From Dethiosulfovibrio sp. (GTDB lineage: Bacteria > Synergistota > Synergistia > Synergistales > Dethiosulfovibrionaceae): DNA of 6,730 bases. Within the stretch, counting starts at the first letter, position 1; each line of letters opens with the position of its first letter. The notes beneath the pieces were generated by a model. That model was not told the DNA's origin and made no database searches. It worked only from the letters and a program-made list of their open reading frames with translations. The stretch is taken from NCBI GenBank assembly GCA_028709985.1, contig JAQUTB010000095.1:1-6730 (forward strand), written 5' to 3'. This document shows positions 1 to 6,321 of the stretch, piece after piece. Both the position numbers and the translations under genes were made by a program.

Positions 1-828
1 CTCCACCTTGGTGACATCTATCTCCATCTCCGCGGAGATCTCCTCGTCGGTCGGTTCTCTGCCCAGCTTCTGGACCAACTGTCTGGCGACTCGGACCATC
101 TTGTTGATGGTCTCCACCATGTGAACCGGAATTCTTATGGTCCTGGCTTGGTCGGCGATGGCCCTGGTTATGGCCTGTCTTATCCACCAGGTAGCGTAGG
201 TGCTGAATTTGAAGCCCTTCCTGTAGTCGAATTTCTCGACAGCCCTAATTAAACCAAGATTCCCCTCTTGGATCAGATCGAGAAACAGCATTCCACGCCC
301 GATGTACTTCTTAGCGATGCTGACTACGAGACGCAAATTGGCATCTATGATCTTCTGCTTGGCCAACTCTTCGCCGTTTTCGACCCTTTTTGCCAGCTCG
401 ACCTCCTCCGCAGCGTCCAGAAGCGGAACCTTACCGATCTCCCTGAGGTACATCCTCACCGGATCGGTAAGAGGGATATCGTCAAGTTTGCCCAGCTCGT
501 CAACGTAGCCGTGATCCTCATCGGAGGACACGGAGGAAGAGGAGGCTGCTGAGGGCTGAGAGGCGACCTTATTCCGTGCATCTCCCTCCTCGATAACCTC
601 TATTCCCATCTCCATCAGGTTCTCGAACACGTTCTCTAAGATCTCGGTGTTCCAGAACTCTATAGGGATGAACTTCTCTATGTCTTTCTGCGTGACATAG
701 CCATTCTTACGACCCTGCATGATGAGCTCTCTGATCCGCTCCATGTAAACCTTAAGGTCGTCGCGAGATATATTAACGTCCTTCGAAGACTTGCCTCTCA
801 TAGGAGATTTGTTCTCTGAACCTGCCAT
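1..828 (-). CDS. rpoD: RNA polymerase housekeeping sigma factor RpoD (sigma-70/sigma-A), C-terminal part beyond window
   Basis: Primary sigma factor: binds core RNA polymerase, recognises -10/-35 promoter elements and opens the DNA. The visible 276 residues read without interruption from the ATG at 826-828 to the left edge, so regions 3.2 and 4 are missing only because the window ends. In order: a region 1.1-like N-terminus (about residues 20-80), an acidic, serine-rich linker (about 85-116), region 1.2 (about 117-150, with [11 protein letters not shown]), region 2 (about 157-235, with [31 protein letters not shown] and the promoter-melting and -10 recognition stretch [13 protein letters not shown]), then the start of region 3 (IRIPVHMVE onward). 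The long non-conserved insertion of proteobacterial RpoD is absent, as in sigma-A proteins. The start is supported by AGGGGGAG at 839-846, 10 nt upstream. Two candidate promoters lie further upstream. The common dnaG-rpoD arrangement is not seen: no dnaG lies upstream here. Confidence 0.97.
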   Translation of the reverse strand, partial: MAGSENKSPMRGKSSKDVNISRDDLKVYMERIRELIMQGRKNGYVTQKDIEKFIPIEFWNTEILENVFENLMEMGIEVIEEGDARNKVASQPSAASSSSVSSDEDHGYVDELGKLDDIPLTDPVRMYLREIGKVPLLDAAEEVELAKRVENGEELAKQKIIDANLRLVVSIAKKYIGRGMLFLDLIQEGNLGLIRAVEKFDYRKGFKFSTYATWWIRQAITRAIADQARTIRIPVHMVETINKMVRVARQLVQKLGREPTDEEISAEMEIDVTKVE

Positions 829-887
829 ATAGCCACTACTCCCCCTACCTTTAGGAACCCTTTTTTTATGCAAAACCACCTACACCC

Positions 888-915
888 ATATTACAACAAA
901 AAACCTCGATCTCAA
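888..915 (-). promoter_or_regulatory. Candidate sigma-70 promoter, proximal, for rpoD
   Basis: Read on the minus strand there is a -35 hexamer TTGAGA (910-915), a 16-bp spacer and a -10 hexamer TAATAT (888-893). Each hexamer is close to consensus. Transcription would start near 881 and give a leader of about 50 nt, ending in the AGGGGGAG ribosome-binding site of rpoD. The call is from pattern only; a 16-bp spacer is within the accepted range. Confidence 0.55.
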
Positions 916-938
916 TGGGCGTAGTGAGACAAAACATC

Positions 939-986
939 TTACGACGAAAGAGAGGGGATACGTATATCCCCTCTCTTTCGTCGTAA
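939..986. repeat. Perfect inverted repeat: 22-bp arms, 4-nt loop (strong hairpin)
   Basis: The left arm at 939-960 and the right arm at 965-986 are exact reverse complements, separated only by CGTA (961-964). The arm runs from TTACGACGAAAG to AGAGGGGATA. The repeat lies between the stop of the 1040-1720 gene and the proximal rpoD promoter. On the minus strand it follows the distal promoter by about 16 nt and is followed by GATGTTTTG, a poor U-tract. On the plus strand no T-run follows. It may terminate the upstream gene, act as a leader attenuator or RNA-stabilising element for rpoD, or be a copy of a dispersed repeat. The perfect symmetry is seen directly; the role is inference. Confidence 0.9.
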
Positions 987-1009
987 CGTTCACCGTTCGA
1001 TGAGCTTCG

Positions 1010-1037
1010 ATTATACCACGAAGCACCTATTTGACAA
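1010..1037 (-). promoter_or_regulatory. Candidate strong extended -10 promoter, distal, toward rpoD
   Basis: On the minus strand there is TTGTCA (1032-1037), a 16-bp spacer and a perfect TATAAT (1010-1015), preceded by TGG so that it also has the extended -10 TGn element. It begins three bases beyond the stop codon of the 1040-1720 gene. Transcription would start near 1003, about 16 nt before the perfect hairpin at 939-986. It could be a second rpoD promoter with a roughly 175-nt structured leader, or could drive a short RNA ending at the hairpin. Recognised by consensus match only. Confidence 0.6.
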
Positions 1038-1039
1038 AA

Positions 1040-1720
1040 CTAACCGGGGGAAAATCTCATCTCGAAAAGAGGTGGCATCTCAAGATCGGGAGCTGGCCCA
1101 AGTATCTGACGGGTCTCCGACATCTCAAAGGACTGAAGCACCGAGGAGATCCTCAGGCTGAGGAGGTCGTCAGTCTCGTAGGAAACGGCTGACCGTCTCA
1201 GGCCAAACAGCTCGGCGTAGTATGGGATCAAGCCGTCGACACCATCATGTCCGTTTATGCCTTCTATGAGGAGATCGATGAATTCGACCTCATCTTTAAG
1301 GGGAAGTCCTGTCGCGATCATTATGATCTTTCTGACCTCCCTAGGCATGGAATAGCTCCAGAAAAGGCAGTCAGTGACCCCGGCCATTAGACCGGAGCCC
1401 AGGGACTTTAGGTCCGAATCGAGGAGATCAAGAACAACCTCCTCCATAGAGGAAGAGTACCCCAACATGAGGGTAAAGCCTAGAGACACTCCAAGACCTT
1501 CCCCAAAAGAGCCGTCCCAGGTCATGGTCCCTGCTGTACCCAGAGACAGTCCACTGACGTACAGAAATTCGCTTCCGATCGACAAAGCTCCTTTCGCCAA
1601 CGTCTCCATCCTCTCGCCATACACGCGATTTGAGGATACAGGCCTACGGTCCAAATCGTAGGGAAACAGGTCAGATACCTGGAAATCTAGGTCCTTTTCC
1701 CAGTAAGGCAATCTATTCAT
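1040..1720 (-). CDS. Hypothetical protein, 226 residues, family not recognised
   Basis: I do not recognise this protein. It is acidic and looks soluble: there is no N-terminal signal peptide. Two glycine-rich, moderately hydrophobic stretches occur at about residues 50-63 (YVSGLSLGTAGTM) and 73-89 (GEGLGVSLGFTLMLGY), too polar to be confident membrane helices. The rest looks alpha-helical with many Leu, Glu and Asp residues, and no catalytic motif stands out. Start choice: the frame opens at a TTG at 1745-1747, but that codon lies in the U-tract of the cheV terminator and the Shine-Dalgarno AAGGAGG (1732-1738) would be inside the gene, so it is rejected. The ATG at 1718-1720 (11 nt from the Shine-Dalgarno) is used; a TTG at 1724-1726 (5 nt) is a real alternative adding two residues. 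The gene lies just downstream of the cheV terminator with little room for its own promoter. The full-length frame and good ribosome-binding site argue that it is real. Confidence 0.8.
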   Translation of the reverse strand: MNRLPYWEKDLDFQVSDLFPYDLDRRPVSSNRVYGERMETLAKGALSIGSEFLYVSGLSLGTAGTMTWDGSFGEGLGVSLGFTLMLGYSSSMEEVVLDLLDSDLKSLGSGLMAGVTDCLFWSYSMPREVRKIIMIATGLPLKDEVEFIDLLIEGINGHDGVDGLIPYYAELFGLRRSAVSYETDDLLSLRISSVLQSFEMSETRQILGPAPDLEMPPLFEMRFSPG

Positions 1721-1731
1721 ACCCAATAAGT

Positions 1732-1738
1732 CCTCCTT
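1732..1738 (-). promoter_or_regulatory. Shine-Dalgarno AAGGAGG deciding the start of the hypothetical gene
   Basis: A near-perfect AAGGAGG on the minus strand lies 5 nt upstream of an in-frame TTG (1724-1726) and 11 nt upstream of ATG (1718-1720). It rules out the longer frame starting at 1747, which would run through it. Confidence 0.75.
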
Positions 1739-1745
1739 CCCGGCC

Positions 1746-1775
1746 AAAAATAAGCGGTCACCATCAGGCGACCGC
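1746..1775 (-). terminator. Intrinsic terminator of cheV
   Basis: On the minus strand GCGGTCGCC (1767-1775), loop TGAT and GGTGACCGC (1754-1762) form a 9-bp stem with a single G-T pair, followed at once by TTATTTTT (1746-1753). It begins 13 nt after the cheV stop codon. The form is that of a classical Rho-independent terminator. Confidence 0.88.
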
Positions 1776-1788
1776 AGGACGGCTGTTA

Positions 1789-2718
1789 CTATTTCGACAT
1801 CTCCAGTATGTTTCTCTCCCTGAGAAGCTCGCAGACCTTCTCCACCAAACCGCCTATCTCTGGCTTGGTTATCTGGGCGTTGGCGCCCACGCTGGCCGCC
1901 TTGCGCCTGATATCCTCGGCCATTATGGAGGAAAATATGACCACAGGCGTGGCCCTGTGGGCCTCGCTTTCCTTGATAAGCCTGGTGAGCGCAAATCCGT
2001 CCATCTTTGGCATCTCTATGTCGGAGATGAGGAGATCAAAGTGGCCTGGATCCTCCTCGGTAATCCTGTCCCAGGCGGCCTTTCCGTGACCGACGCTCTC
2101 CACGTTGTGAAAGCCTCCCTGTGCGAGGACATCTATGACCTGACGTCTGATCAGAGGGGAATCCTCCGCCAATAGGATACGGTACATATCCAGGTTGCCC
2201 AGCCCGTCGGTTATCTTGGCCGCCCTGACCGAATCGAGCTTGTACTGAGACATTATAGAAGGATTGACGGATTGAACTATCCTCTCGTAATCCAACAGGA
2301 TAATGTTTCTCTCGTCCCTCTTTATGACGTAGAGGGAGTTCTCTCCCAAAAACGATCCGGTCAAAGACGCGTCTAGCTCGTCGGAGTTGATACGGTATAT
2401 CCTCTCCACTCCATCGACGACAAACCCTAACTTGAGCTCGTTAAACTCAGCTATTATTATCTTGCTGTGTTCTCTCTCCACGTCGGAGTCTATCTTAAGA
2501 TGTCTTCCAAGGTCTACCAGAGGAAGAACCTCTCCCCTGACCGTGGTTATCCCTATCATGGCAGGATTCGCGTCAGGAACGGGCCTGCAACCGGTCCAAC
2601 GTAGAATCTCCCTCGTTTTGTCGACGTTGATGGCGAAGGCCTGTTGTCCCAGATAGAACACAACAACCTGCCACTCGTTGGTTCCGACCTCAGTAAGTAT
2701 TTTTTCATTCACCCGCAT
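1789..2718 (-). CDS. cheV: Chemotaxis protein CheV (CheW-like domain fused to response-regulator receiver)
   Basis: CheV is a cytoplasmic chemotaxis adaptor that links methyl-accepting receptors to the kinase CheA. Its receiver domain can be phosphorylated by CheA, which is thought to serve adaptation or act as a phosphate sink. Numbered from the longest frame (ATG at 2731-2733, 314 residues), a CheW-like domain spans about 20-157 (VVFYLGQQAFAINV near the start, then VRGEVLPLVDLGRHL). A receiver domain spans about 184-308 with acidic pocket E190-D191, phospho-acceptor D238 in LLISDIEMPKMDG, S268/S269 at the switch position and K290 in ITKPE. All receiver catalytic residues are present, so it should be phosphorylatable. 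Start choice: the second ATG (2716-2718; 309 residues) has GGGGG at 2727-2731, 8 nt upstream, whereas the ATG at 2733 has no visible ribosome-binding site. The second is preferred, with moderate certainty. No other chemotaxis genes are in the window. An intrinsic terminator follows; sfsA is divergent. Confidence 0.96.
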   Translation of the reverse strand: MRVNEKILTEVGTNEWQVVVFYLGQQAFAINVDKTREILRWTGCRPVPDANPAMIGITTVRGEVLPLVDLGRHLKIDSDVEREHSKIIIAEFNELKLGFVVDGVERIYRINSDELDASLTGSFLGENSLYVIKRDERNIILLDYERIVQSVNPSIMSQYKLDSVRAAKITDGLGNLDMYRILLAEDSPLIRRQVIDVLAQGGFHNVESVGHGKAAWDRITEEDPGHFDLLISDIEMPKMDGFALTRLIKESEAHRATPVVIFSSIMAEDIRRKAASVGANAQITKPEIGGLVEKVCELLRERNILEMSK

Positions 2719-2726
2719 AGTCACTA

Positions 2727-2731
2727 CCCCC
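2727..2731 (-). promoter_or_regulatory. G-run ribosome-binding site favouring the shorter cheV start
   Basis: GGGGG on the minus strand lies 8 nt before the ATG at 2716-2718. It falls inside the longer reading frame, so it supports the shorter start. The context (G-run, GTAGTG, CTAT, ATG) resembles that of rpoD at 826-846. Confidence 0.45.
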
Positions 2732-2775
2732 ATTCACACAGGTCGTCAAGTATCCACTACAGTTTATCATAAAAA

Positions 2776-3978
2776 ATGCCTCCTCTATCCATCGACAAGA
2801 CAAAAAGAAAATCCCGTGATATAGTCGTCGCCATGACCTACTACAGCCCTTTTGATGGAATCACTTTACATACAGGAAAGCTGATCGAACGTCCCAACCG
2901 ATTCGTGGCAATATGCGAGGTGGGGCGATCGTTGGTATCCTGTCACCTTCCAAATCCAGGCAGGCTATGGGAGCTCCTGACACCAAGCTCGGATTTGATC
3001 CTGACGGAAAACAAAAAAGGCAAAACCGACTTCACAGTCGTAGCGGTTAGGACACCTCGTGGACCGATACTTCTCCACACACATAGGACAAACGACCTGG
3101 TCCAGGCGCTTTTGGAGCAAGAGGCCATACCCTCCCTCGAGGGATACAGCCTGGTTCGAAGGGAGGTCCAACAGGGAGATAGCCGTTTCGACTTCCTGTT
3201 GAGGGACCGACACGGCGCACCGTTTTTCCTGGAGGTGAAATCCTGTACCCTATTCGGGGAAGAGGGAGCCATGTTCCCAGACGCCCCATCCTCAAGAGCC
3301 ACAAAGCACGTATCCGAGCTGGGCAGGATATCCCAAGGCGGTATATCCTGTGGTGTGCTGTTCGTGGTCCATTCAAGCAGGCCGAAGTGGTTTTGTCCAG
3401 AATACCACACCGACCCCGATTTTGCCCGAACTATCGCCGCCGAAAGGGATCGGCTCAGGATAATATCCCTAGCGGTTAGCTGGGAGGACGATATGACCGT
3501 GATAAAAAAGCCCGAGGAGATCCCGTTGAACTGGGGGCTTTTGGACCGAGAGCTAAAAGACAGGGGGGGATGTATCGCCCTGTTCACGCTGAAAAATCGG
3601 CTAGACCTGACACTACCCAATGGGAACCATATCTCCCTGAGGGACGGACACTGGGCTTTGGTTTCAGGGGCGTCTATAAGCCTCGAAAAAGTCCTGTCGA
3701 GGATTAACGGAAAGGCCAGAAAAGACCCTTGGGGTTGGGATCGGATAAGGATAGATACCTCCGTCAAATCCATCCCATTCAGGTCATCGACCGATATAGG
3801 GGAGAAATTAAGAACAGCCATATCCGCCATAGCTTCGGAGGAGATCCGGTTTGAGGAGTTAAAGCCCGGAGAAAACGTTGCAACTCTGTTCAGGTTTGAC
3901 CGTAACCCAATGGGTATAACACAGTTCATCGACACGATCATCAGGATGAGAATCGACGAGCCAAGTCTCACGAAATAG
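2776..3978 (+). CDS. sfsA: SfsA-family putative DNA/RNA nuclease with C-terminal DUF123-like domain
   Basis: SfsA (sugar fermentation stimulation protein) proteins are putative nucleases with an N-terminal OB-like part and a PD-(D/E)xK-type core. Here, in the 400-residue frame, the N-terminal signature [15 protein letters not shown] lies at 66-70 and earlier. The nuclease-like core has D139 (SRFDF), E153 and K155 (FLEVKS), followed by the typical [11 protein letters not shown] at 168-178 and a C-terminal SfsA block to about 237. SfsA alone is usually about 230-240 residues. The extra 150 residues (about 255-380) resemble DUF123, a GIY-YIG-like domain, in order and spacing: GCIALFTL, then [10 protein letters not shown] in place of the usual GYYVYVGSA, a short helical region, and a closing [11 protein letters not shown]. 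The GIY-YIG tyrosines appear lost. Start: ATG at 2776 is the first in frame. Neither it nor the ATG at 2833 (residue 20) has a clear Shine-Dalgarno, and family alignment fits residue 20 better, so the true protein may be 381 residues. dedA follows after 35 bp, likely co-transcribed. Confidence 0.9.
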   Translation: MPPLSIDKTKRKSRDIVVAMTYYSPFDGITLHTGKLIERPNRFVAICEVGRSLVSCHLPNPGRLWELLTPSSDLILTENKKGKTDFTVVAVRTPRGPILLHTHRTNDLVQALLEQEAIPSLEGYSLVRREVQQGDSRFDFLLRDRHGAPFFLEVKSCTLFGEEGAMFPDAPSSRATKHVSELGRISQGGISCGVLFVVHSSRPKWFCPEYHTDPDFARTIAAERDRLRIISLAVSWEDDMTVIKKPEEIPLNWGLLDRELKDRGGCIALFTLKNRLDLTLPNGNHISLRDGHWALVSGASISLEKVLSRINGKARKDPWGWDRIRIDTSVKSIPFRSSTDIGEKLRTAISAIASEEIRFEELKPGENVATLFRFDRNPMGITQFIDTIIRMRIDEPSLTK

Positions 3979-4013
3979 GAACTCAAGAAGCAGAGGAAAA
4001 AGGAGAGAGGAAT

Positions 4014-4631
4014 ATGTTGCACGAGAGAGTAACGTGGATAGTCGACACCATAGGGTACATGGGGTATCCGGGAATTGTCTTTTTGATGTTTCTGGAGTCG
4101 TCGTTCTTTCCGTTTCCCAGCGAGGTGGTCGTTCCACCAGCGGGATATCTGGCCCATCAGGGCCAGATGAACCTTGCTTTGGTCATAATATCGGGGATAC
4201 TGGGAAGCATACTGGGAGCTCTTTTCAACTACTGGATCTCGATCAGGGTAGGCAGGCCTTTTTTCGAGAAATACGGTAAATATCTTCTCATATCGACTGA
4301 AACCCTGGACAAGTCGGAGCAGTTCTTCCTGCGCCACGGGCACATAAGCACGTTCGTCGGAAGGCTCATACCGGGAGTGAGACAGTACATCTCTCTCCCG
4401 GCTGGAGTAGCCAGAATGCCTCTTAGCACTTTCTGCGTCTTCACCGCCGTGGGAGCAGGCATATGGGTCGTAGTGTTGGCCCTCGCCGGTTACTGGCTTG
4501 GGGCCAACGGAGAGATGATGCTTAGCTATATCCATCAGATATCGCTGGGGCTGATAGCCCTATGCGGCCTGTTGGTGGCCTTTTACGCGATGAGGCTGAG
4601 AGCAAAAAGAGGAAAAAAGGACGCGGCCTGA
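4014..4631 (+). CDS. DedA-family integral membrane protein (SNARE-associated/VTT domain)
   Basis: DedA proteins are inner-membrane proteins needed for membrane-potential homeostasis, cell division and drug resistance in E. coli; some act as lipid scramblases or flippases. This 205-residue protein has typical family length. After a short cytosolic start come a hydrophobic stretch with the family motif [22 protein letters not shown] (about 26-47; acidic E28 and E37), a helix at about 53-78 ([21 protein letters not shown]), and an amphipathic part leading to the signature [18 protein letters not shown] (114-131). R117 and R123 there are six apart, as are the essential Arg pair of E. coli YqjA/YghB. 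Two more helices follow (about 137-163 and 174-193) and then a Lys/Arg-rich cytosolic tail. The start is clear: AGGAG at 4001-4005 is 8 nt upstream of the ATG. It sits 35 bp after sfsA, probably in the same transcript. Its last codons also encode the terminator of the convergent gene. Exact substrate unknown. Confidence 0.95.
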   Translation: MLHERVTWIVDTIGYMGYPGIVFLMFLESSFFPFPSEVVVPPAGYLAHQGQMNLALVIISGILGSILGALFNYWISIRVGRPFFEKYGKYLLISTETLDKSEQFFLRHGHISTFVGRLIPGVRQYISLPAGVARMPLSTFCVFTAVGAGIWVVVLALAGYWLGANGEMMLSYIHQISLGLIALCGLLVAFYAMRLRAKRGKKDAA

Positions 4632-4649
4632 TAGCTCAGGCCATCGTCC
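4613..4649 (-). terminator. Intrinsic terminator of the DUF255 gene, embedded in the 3' end of dedA
   Basis: On the minus strand a two-part stem forms: GGACG with CGTCC (4645-4649 and 4619-4623) outside, a small AT/G internal loop, then GGCCTGA with TCAGGCC (4636-4642 and 4625-4631) around the loop GCTA. It is followed at once by TTTTTT (4613-4618), then CCTCTTTTT. The U-run is the complement of the Lys codons in the dedA tail. On the plus strand the same hairpin is followed only by TTAACAC, so it would end dedA transcripts poorly. The TGA stops of both genes lie in opposite arms of the inner stem. Confidence 0.85.
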
Positions 4650-6321
4650 TTAACACTGACGTCAGAAGAGATGGGTATCCCTCAGGGGATAGGGCTATAG
4701 CACCGCTGAAATGGTCCACCAGCCTTCTGGACCTGGACAGATAGGACTTATCCCCTGTAAGGATCCACAGGGACACCAGATTGCCGGCCATTACCGACGC
4801 ACCGGATGGAGTAGCCCCATCCTGAGCCGATGACCTGGCGAACAATATCCCGTCTCCGACATGGGAGGAGACGTTGAACCCATCTCCACAGGAGAAGAGC
4901 TCAGTAGCCCTCCTGTCAAGCTCCATCGACGATTCGAGCCATTTTTTATCCTCCGTAGACCGATAAAGCTCGATAGCGGCCCATATCAGAAAAGAGTAGT
5001 CGTTGAAAAAAGCCTGAGTGCCGTCACAGTGGAGAATCTTTCCTTCGAGGATTCGGGACAATTCCCTTCCTGCCAGGCGAATGTAGTTAGGTCTGTCCAT
5101 CAGTCGGCCACATCTGGCTAAGGCCACTATGGCAAGGCCGTTCCAGTCGGTCAGAACCCTGGAATCGAGCTTAGGCGCGAGACGGCTTTGACGGGAGGCG
5201 GAGAGTATCTGACATCCCTTCGCCAGTACGTCCCCAAGGTCCTCTGGATCGGGTAACCCCTCCTGTATGGACATATCCTCCAAAGAGGACGGCATAGACG
5301 GCACGCAGCCATCTCCCTCCATGCCGAACGATCTCCTGAATAATGGCCCTTCCTTCCCCAGCAGATCGTCAACCTCCCTCTCGCTCCAGGAGTAAAAGCC
5401 GTCGTCATCCGACTCTGCGGTCAAGCCCGACAGAAATCCCCTGCTTGGATCGTACAGGTCCATGGACATAAAGGCCAGGGCCTCATCAGCGGCCCTCCAA
5501 TAGGGGACCTTGCCATACCTGTCAAATCCCTCGGCAAAGACCAGTGCCATCATAGCCTGAGATACGAGGGTCTTCTCAAGCACCGGATCGGACCAGTCGG
5601 CGTTTCTCGAGAGGGAGAAGAACCCTCCTCCTAGGTGATCCCTTATGGCCTTTTGAGACATGGCGTCCAGAGTCAGAGTGATAAATTTGTCGTGATCGCT
5701 TTCATCAAAAACTCTGGTGTACTCCTCCAGGAAGAGGAGTTTAGGGACAGAGGGGGCCTTTGCCCCGTCCCCGAAGCCCCCAAAGTTGCGGTCTGACTCC
5801 TCCCCCATAGCCTTGGCGGCGAGCCTCACAGCGTCATCCAAAGAGACACTCTCGCCCTCTACGTGAGAGACCCTCTTGATCCCGTTCATTATCTCGTCGG
5901 AGGCCTTAACTACAGACTCGTTCTCCGTGAGCCAAAGCCACTTTATCCTTGGGAGACAGTCGACCATCCCTGGAGCGGCTGGGGTTCCCTTACTTGGCAT
6001 GTACCCGGATGCAAAAAACGGCTTAAGGTCCGGGGTAGCGAAAATATTCAGGGGGAATCCCCCCGACCCGTTCATCACCTGACAGGTTATGAAGGCTATC
6101 TCCTCAAGAGGGGGAAACTCCTCCCTATCGACCTTTATGGGGACAAAATCCTCGTTGAGCAGTTTGACCACCTCATCGTCGTCAAAGGAATCCATCTCCA
6201 TTCGGGAGGACAGGGCGGAGAAATTGGATCGGACGAAGATATACAGCGGCTTATGCTGATCTTTGGCCCTCTTAAGGGGCTCCTCCCCCCAAGTCTCCCA
6301 ATTAACCCTCGAACAGGTCAT
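4636..6321 (-). CDS. DUF255/YyaL-type protein: thioredoxin-like N-terminus plus (alpha/alpha)6-barrel, degenerate active site
   Basis: Belongs to the family of bacterial YyaL and human SPATA20 (Thioredox_DsbH domain followed by a six-hairpin glycosidase-like region); biochemical function is unsettled. In the 561-residue protein the thioredoxin-like part covers about 1-135, with VNWETWGEE (6-14), FVPIKVDREEFPPLEE (59-74), MNGSGGFPLNIFATPDLKPFFASGYMP (83-109). The barrel part carries NFGGFGDGAKAP (179-190), HLGGGFFSLSRNADW (229-243), DGFYSWSEREVDDLLG (307-322), VLTDWNGLAIVALARCGR (389-406), NDYSFLIWAAIELY (440-453) and DGATPSGASVMAGNL (501-515). Odd points: where relatives have CHWCH this protein has Ser35-Ala-Leu-Ser38-Ser, so both redox cysteines are gone; the usual HFEKMLYD is VLEKTLVS (247-254); and at 561 residues it is shorter than the usual roughly 650-700, lacking the N-terminal block with SPYLLQH. 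Start: the ATG at 6319-6321 follows GGAGGAG by 5 nt; the frame opens further up at a TTG (6376-6378) inside the preceding gene and is rejected. It overlaps the upstream HAD gene by ATGA. Confidence 0.93.
   Translation of the reverse strand: MTCSRVNWETWGEEPLKRAKDQHKPLYIFVRSNFSALSSRMEMDSFDDDEVVKLLNEDFVPIKVDREEFPPLEEIAFITCQVMNGSGGFPLNIFATPDLKPFFASGYMPSKGTPAAPGMVDCLPRIKWLWLTENESVVKASDEIMNGIKRVSHVEGESVSLDDAVRLAAKAMGEESDRNFGGFGDGAKAPSVPKLLFLEEYTRVFDESDHDKFITLTLDAMSQKAIRDHLGGGFFSLSRNADWSDPVLEKTLVSQAMMALVFAEGFDRYGKVPYWRAADEALAFMSMDLYDPSRGFLSGLTAESDDDGFYSWSEREVDDLLGKEGPLFRRSFGMEGDGCVPSMPSSLEDMSIQEGLPDPEDLGDVLAKGCQILSASRQSRLAPKLDSRVLTDWNGLAIVALARCGRLMDRPNYIRLAGRELSRILEGKILHCDGTQAFFNDYSFLIWAAIELYRSTEDKKWLESSMELDRRATELFSCGDGFNVSSHVGDGILFARSSAQDGATPSGASVMAGNLVSLWILTGDKSYLSRSRRLVDHFSGAIALSPEGYPSLLTSVLRTMA

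Noticed and set aside
268..552. A 94-codon plus-strand frame within rpoD
   Set aside because: Antisense to highly conserved RpoD regions 1.2 and 2.
1630..2175. A 181-codon plus-strand frame opposite cheV and the hypothetical gene
   Set aside because: Antisense to the CheV receiver domain and crossing the cheV terminator; no family features.
2744..2798. Possible cheV promoter elements on the minus strand (TATGAT at 2766-2771; TTGACG at 2744-2749)
   Set aside because: TATGAT has only a TTGTCG at 21 bp spacing, and TTGACG pairs with a poor TAGTGA that would leave almost no leader. No convincing pair could be chosen.
2943..4535. A 530-codon open frame on the minus strand opposite sfsA and dedA
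   Set aside because: It lies wholly antisense to two genes with clear family motifs, spans their intergenic gap, shows low-complexity Ser/Arg-rich composition without recognisable domains and has no good ribosome-binding site. It is a shadow of codon bias.
4625..4642. The stem as a bidirectional terminator
   Set aside because: The plus-strand side is followed by TTAACAC rather than a T-run, so efficient termination of dedA is not supported; only the minus-strand direction is called.
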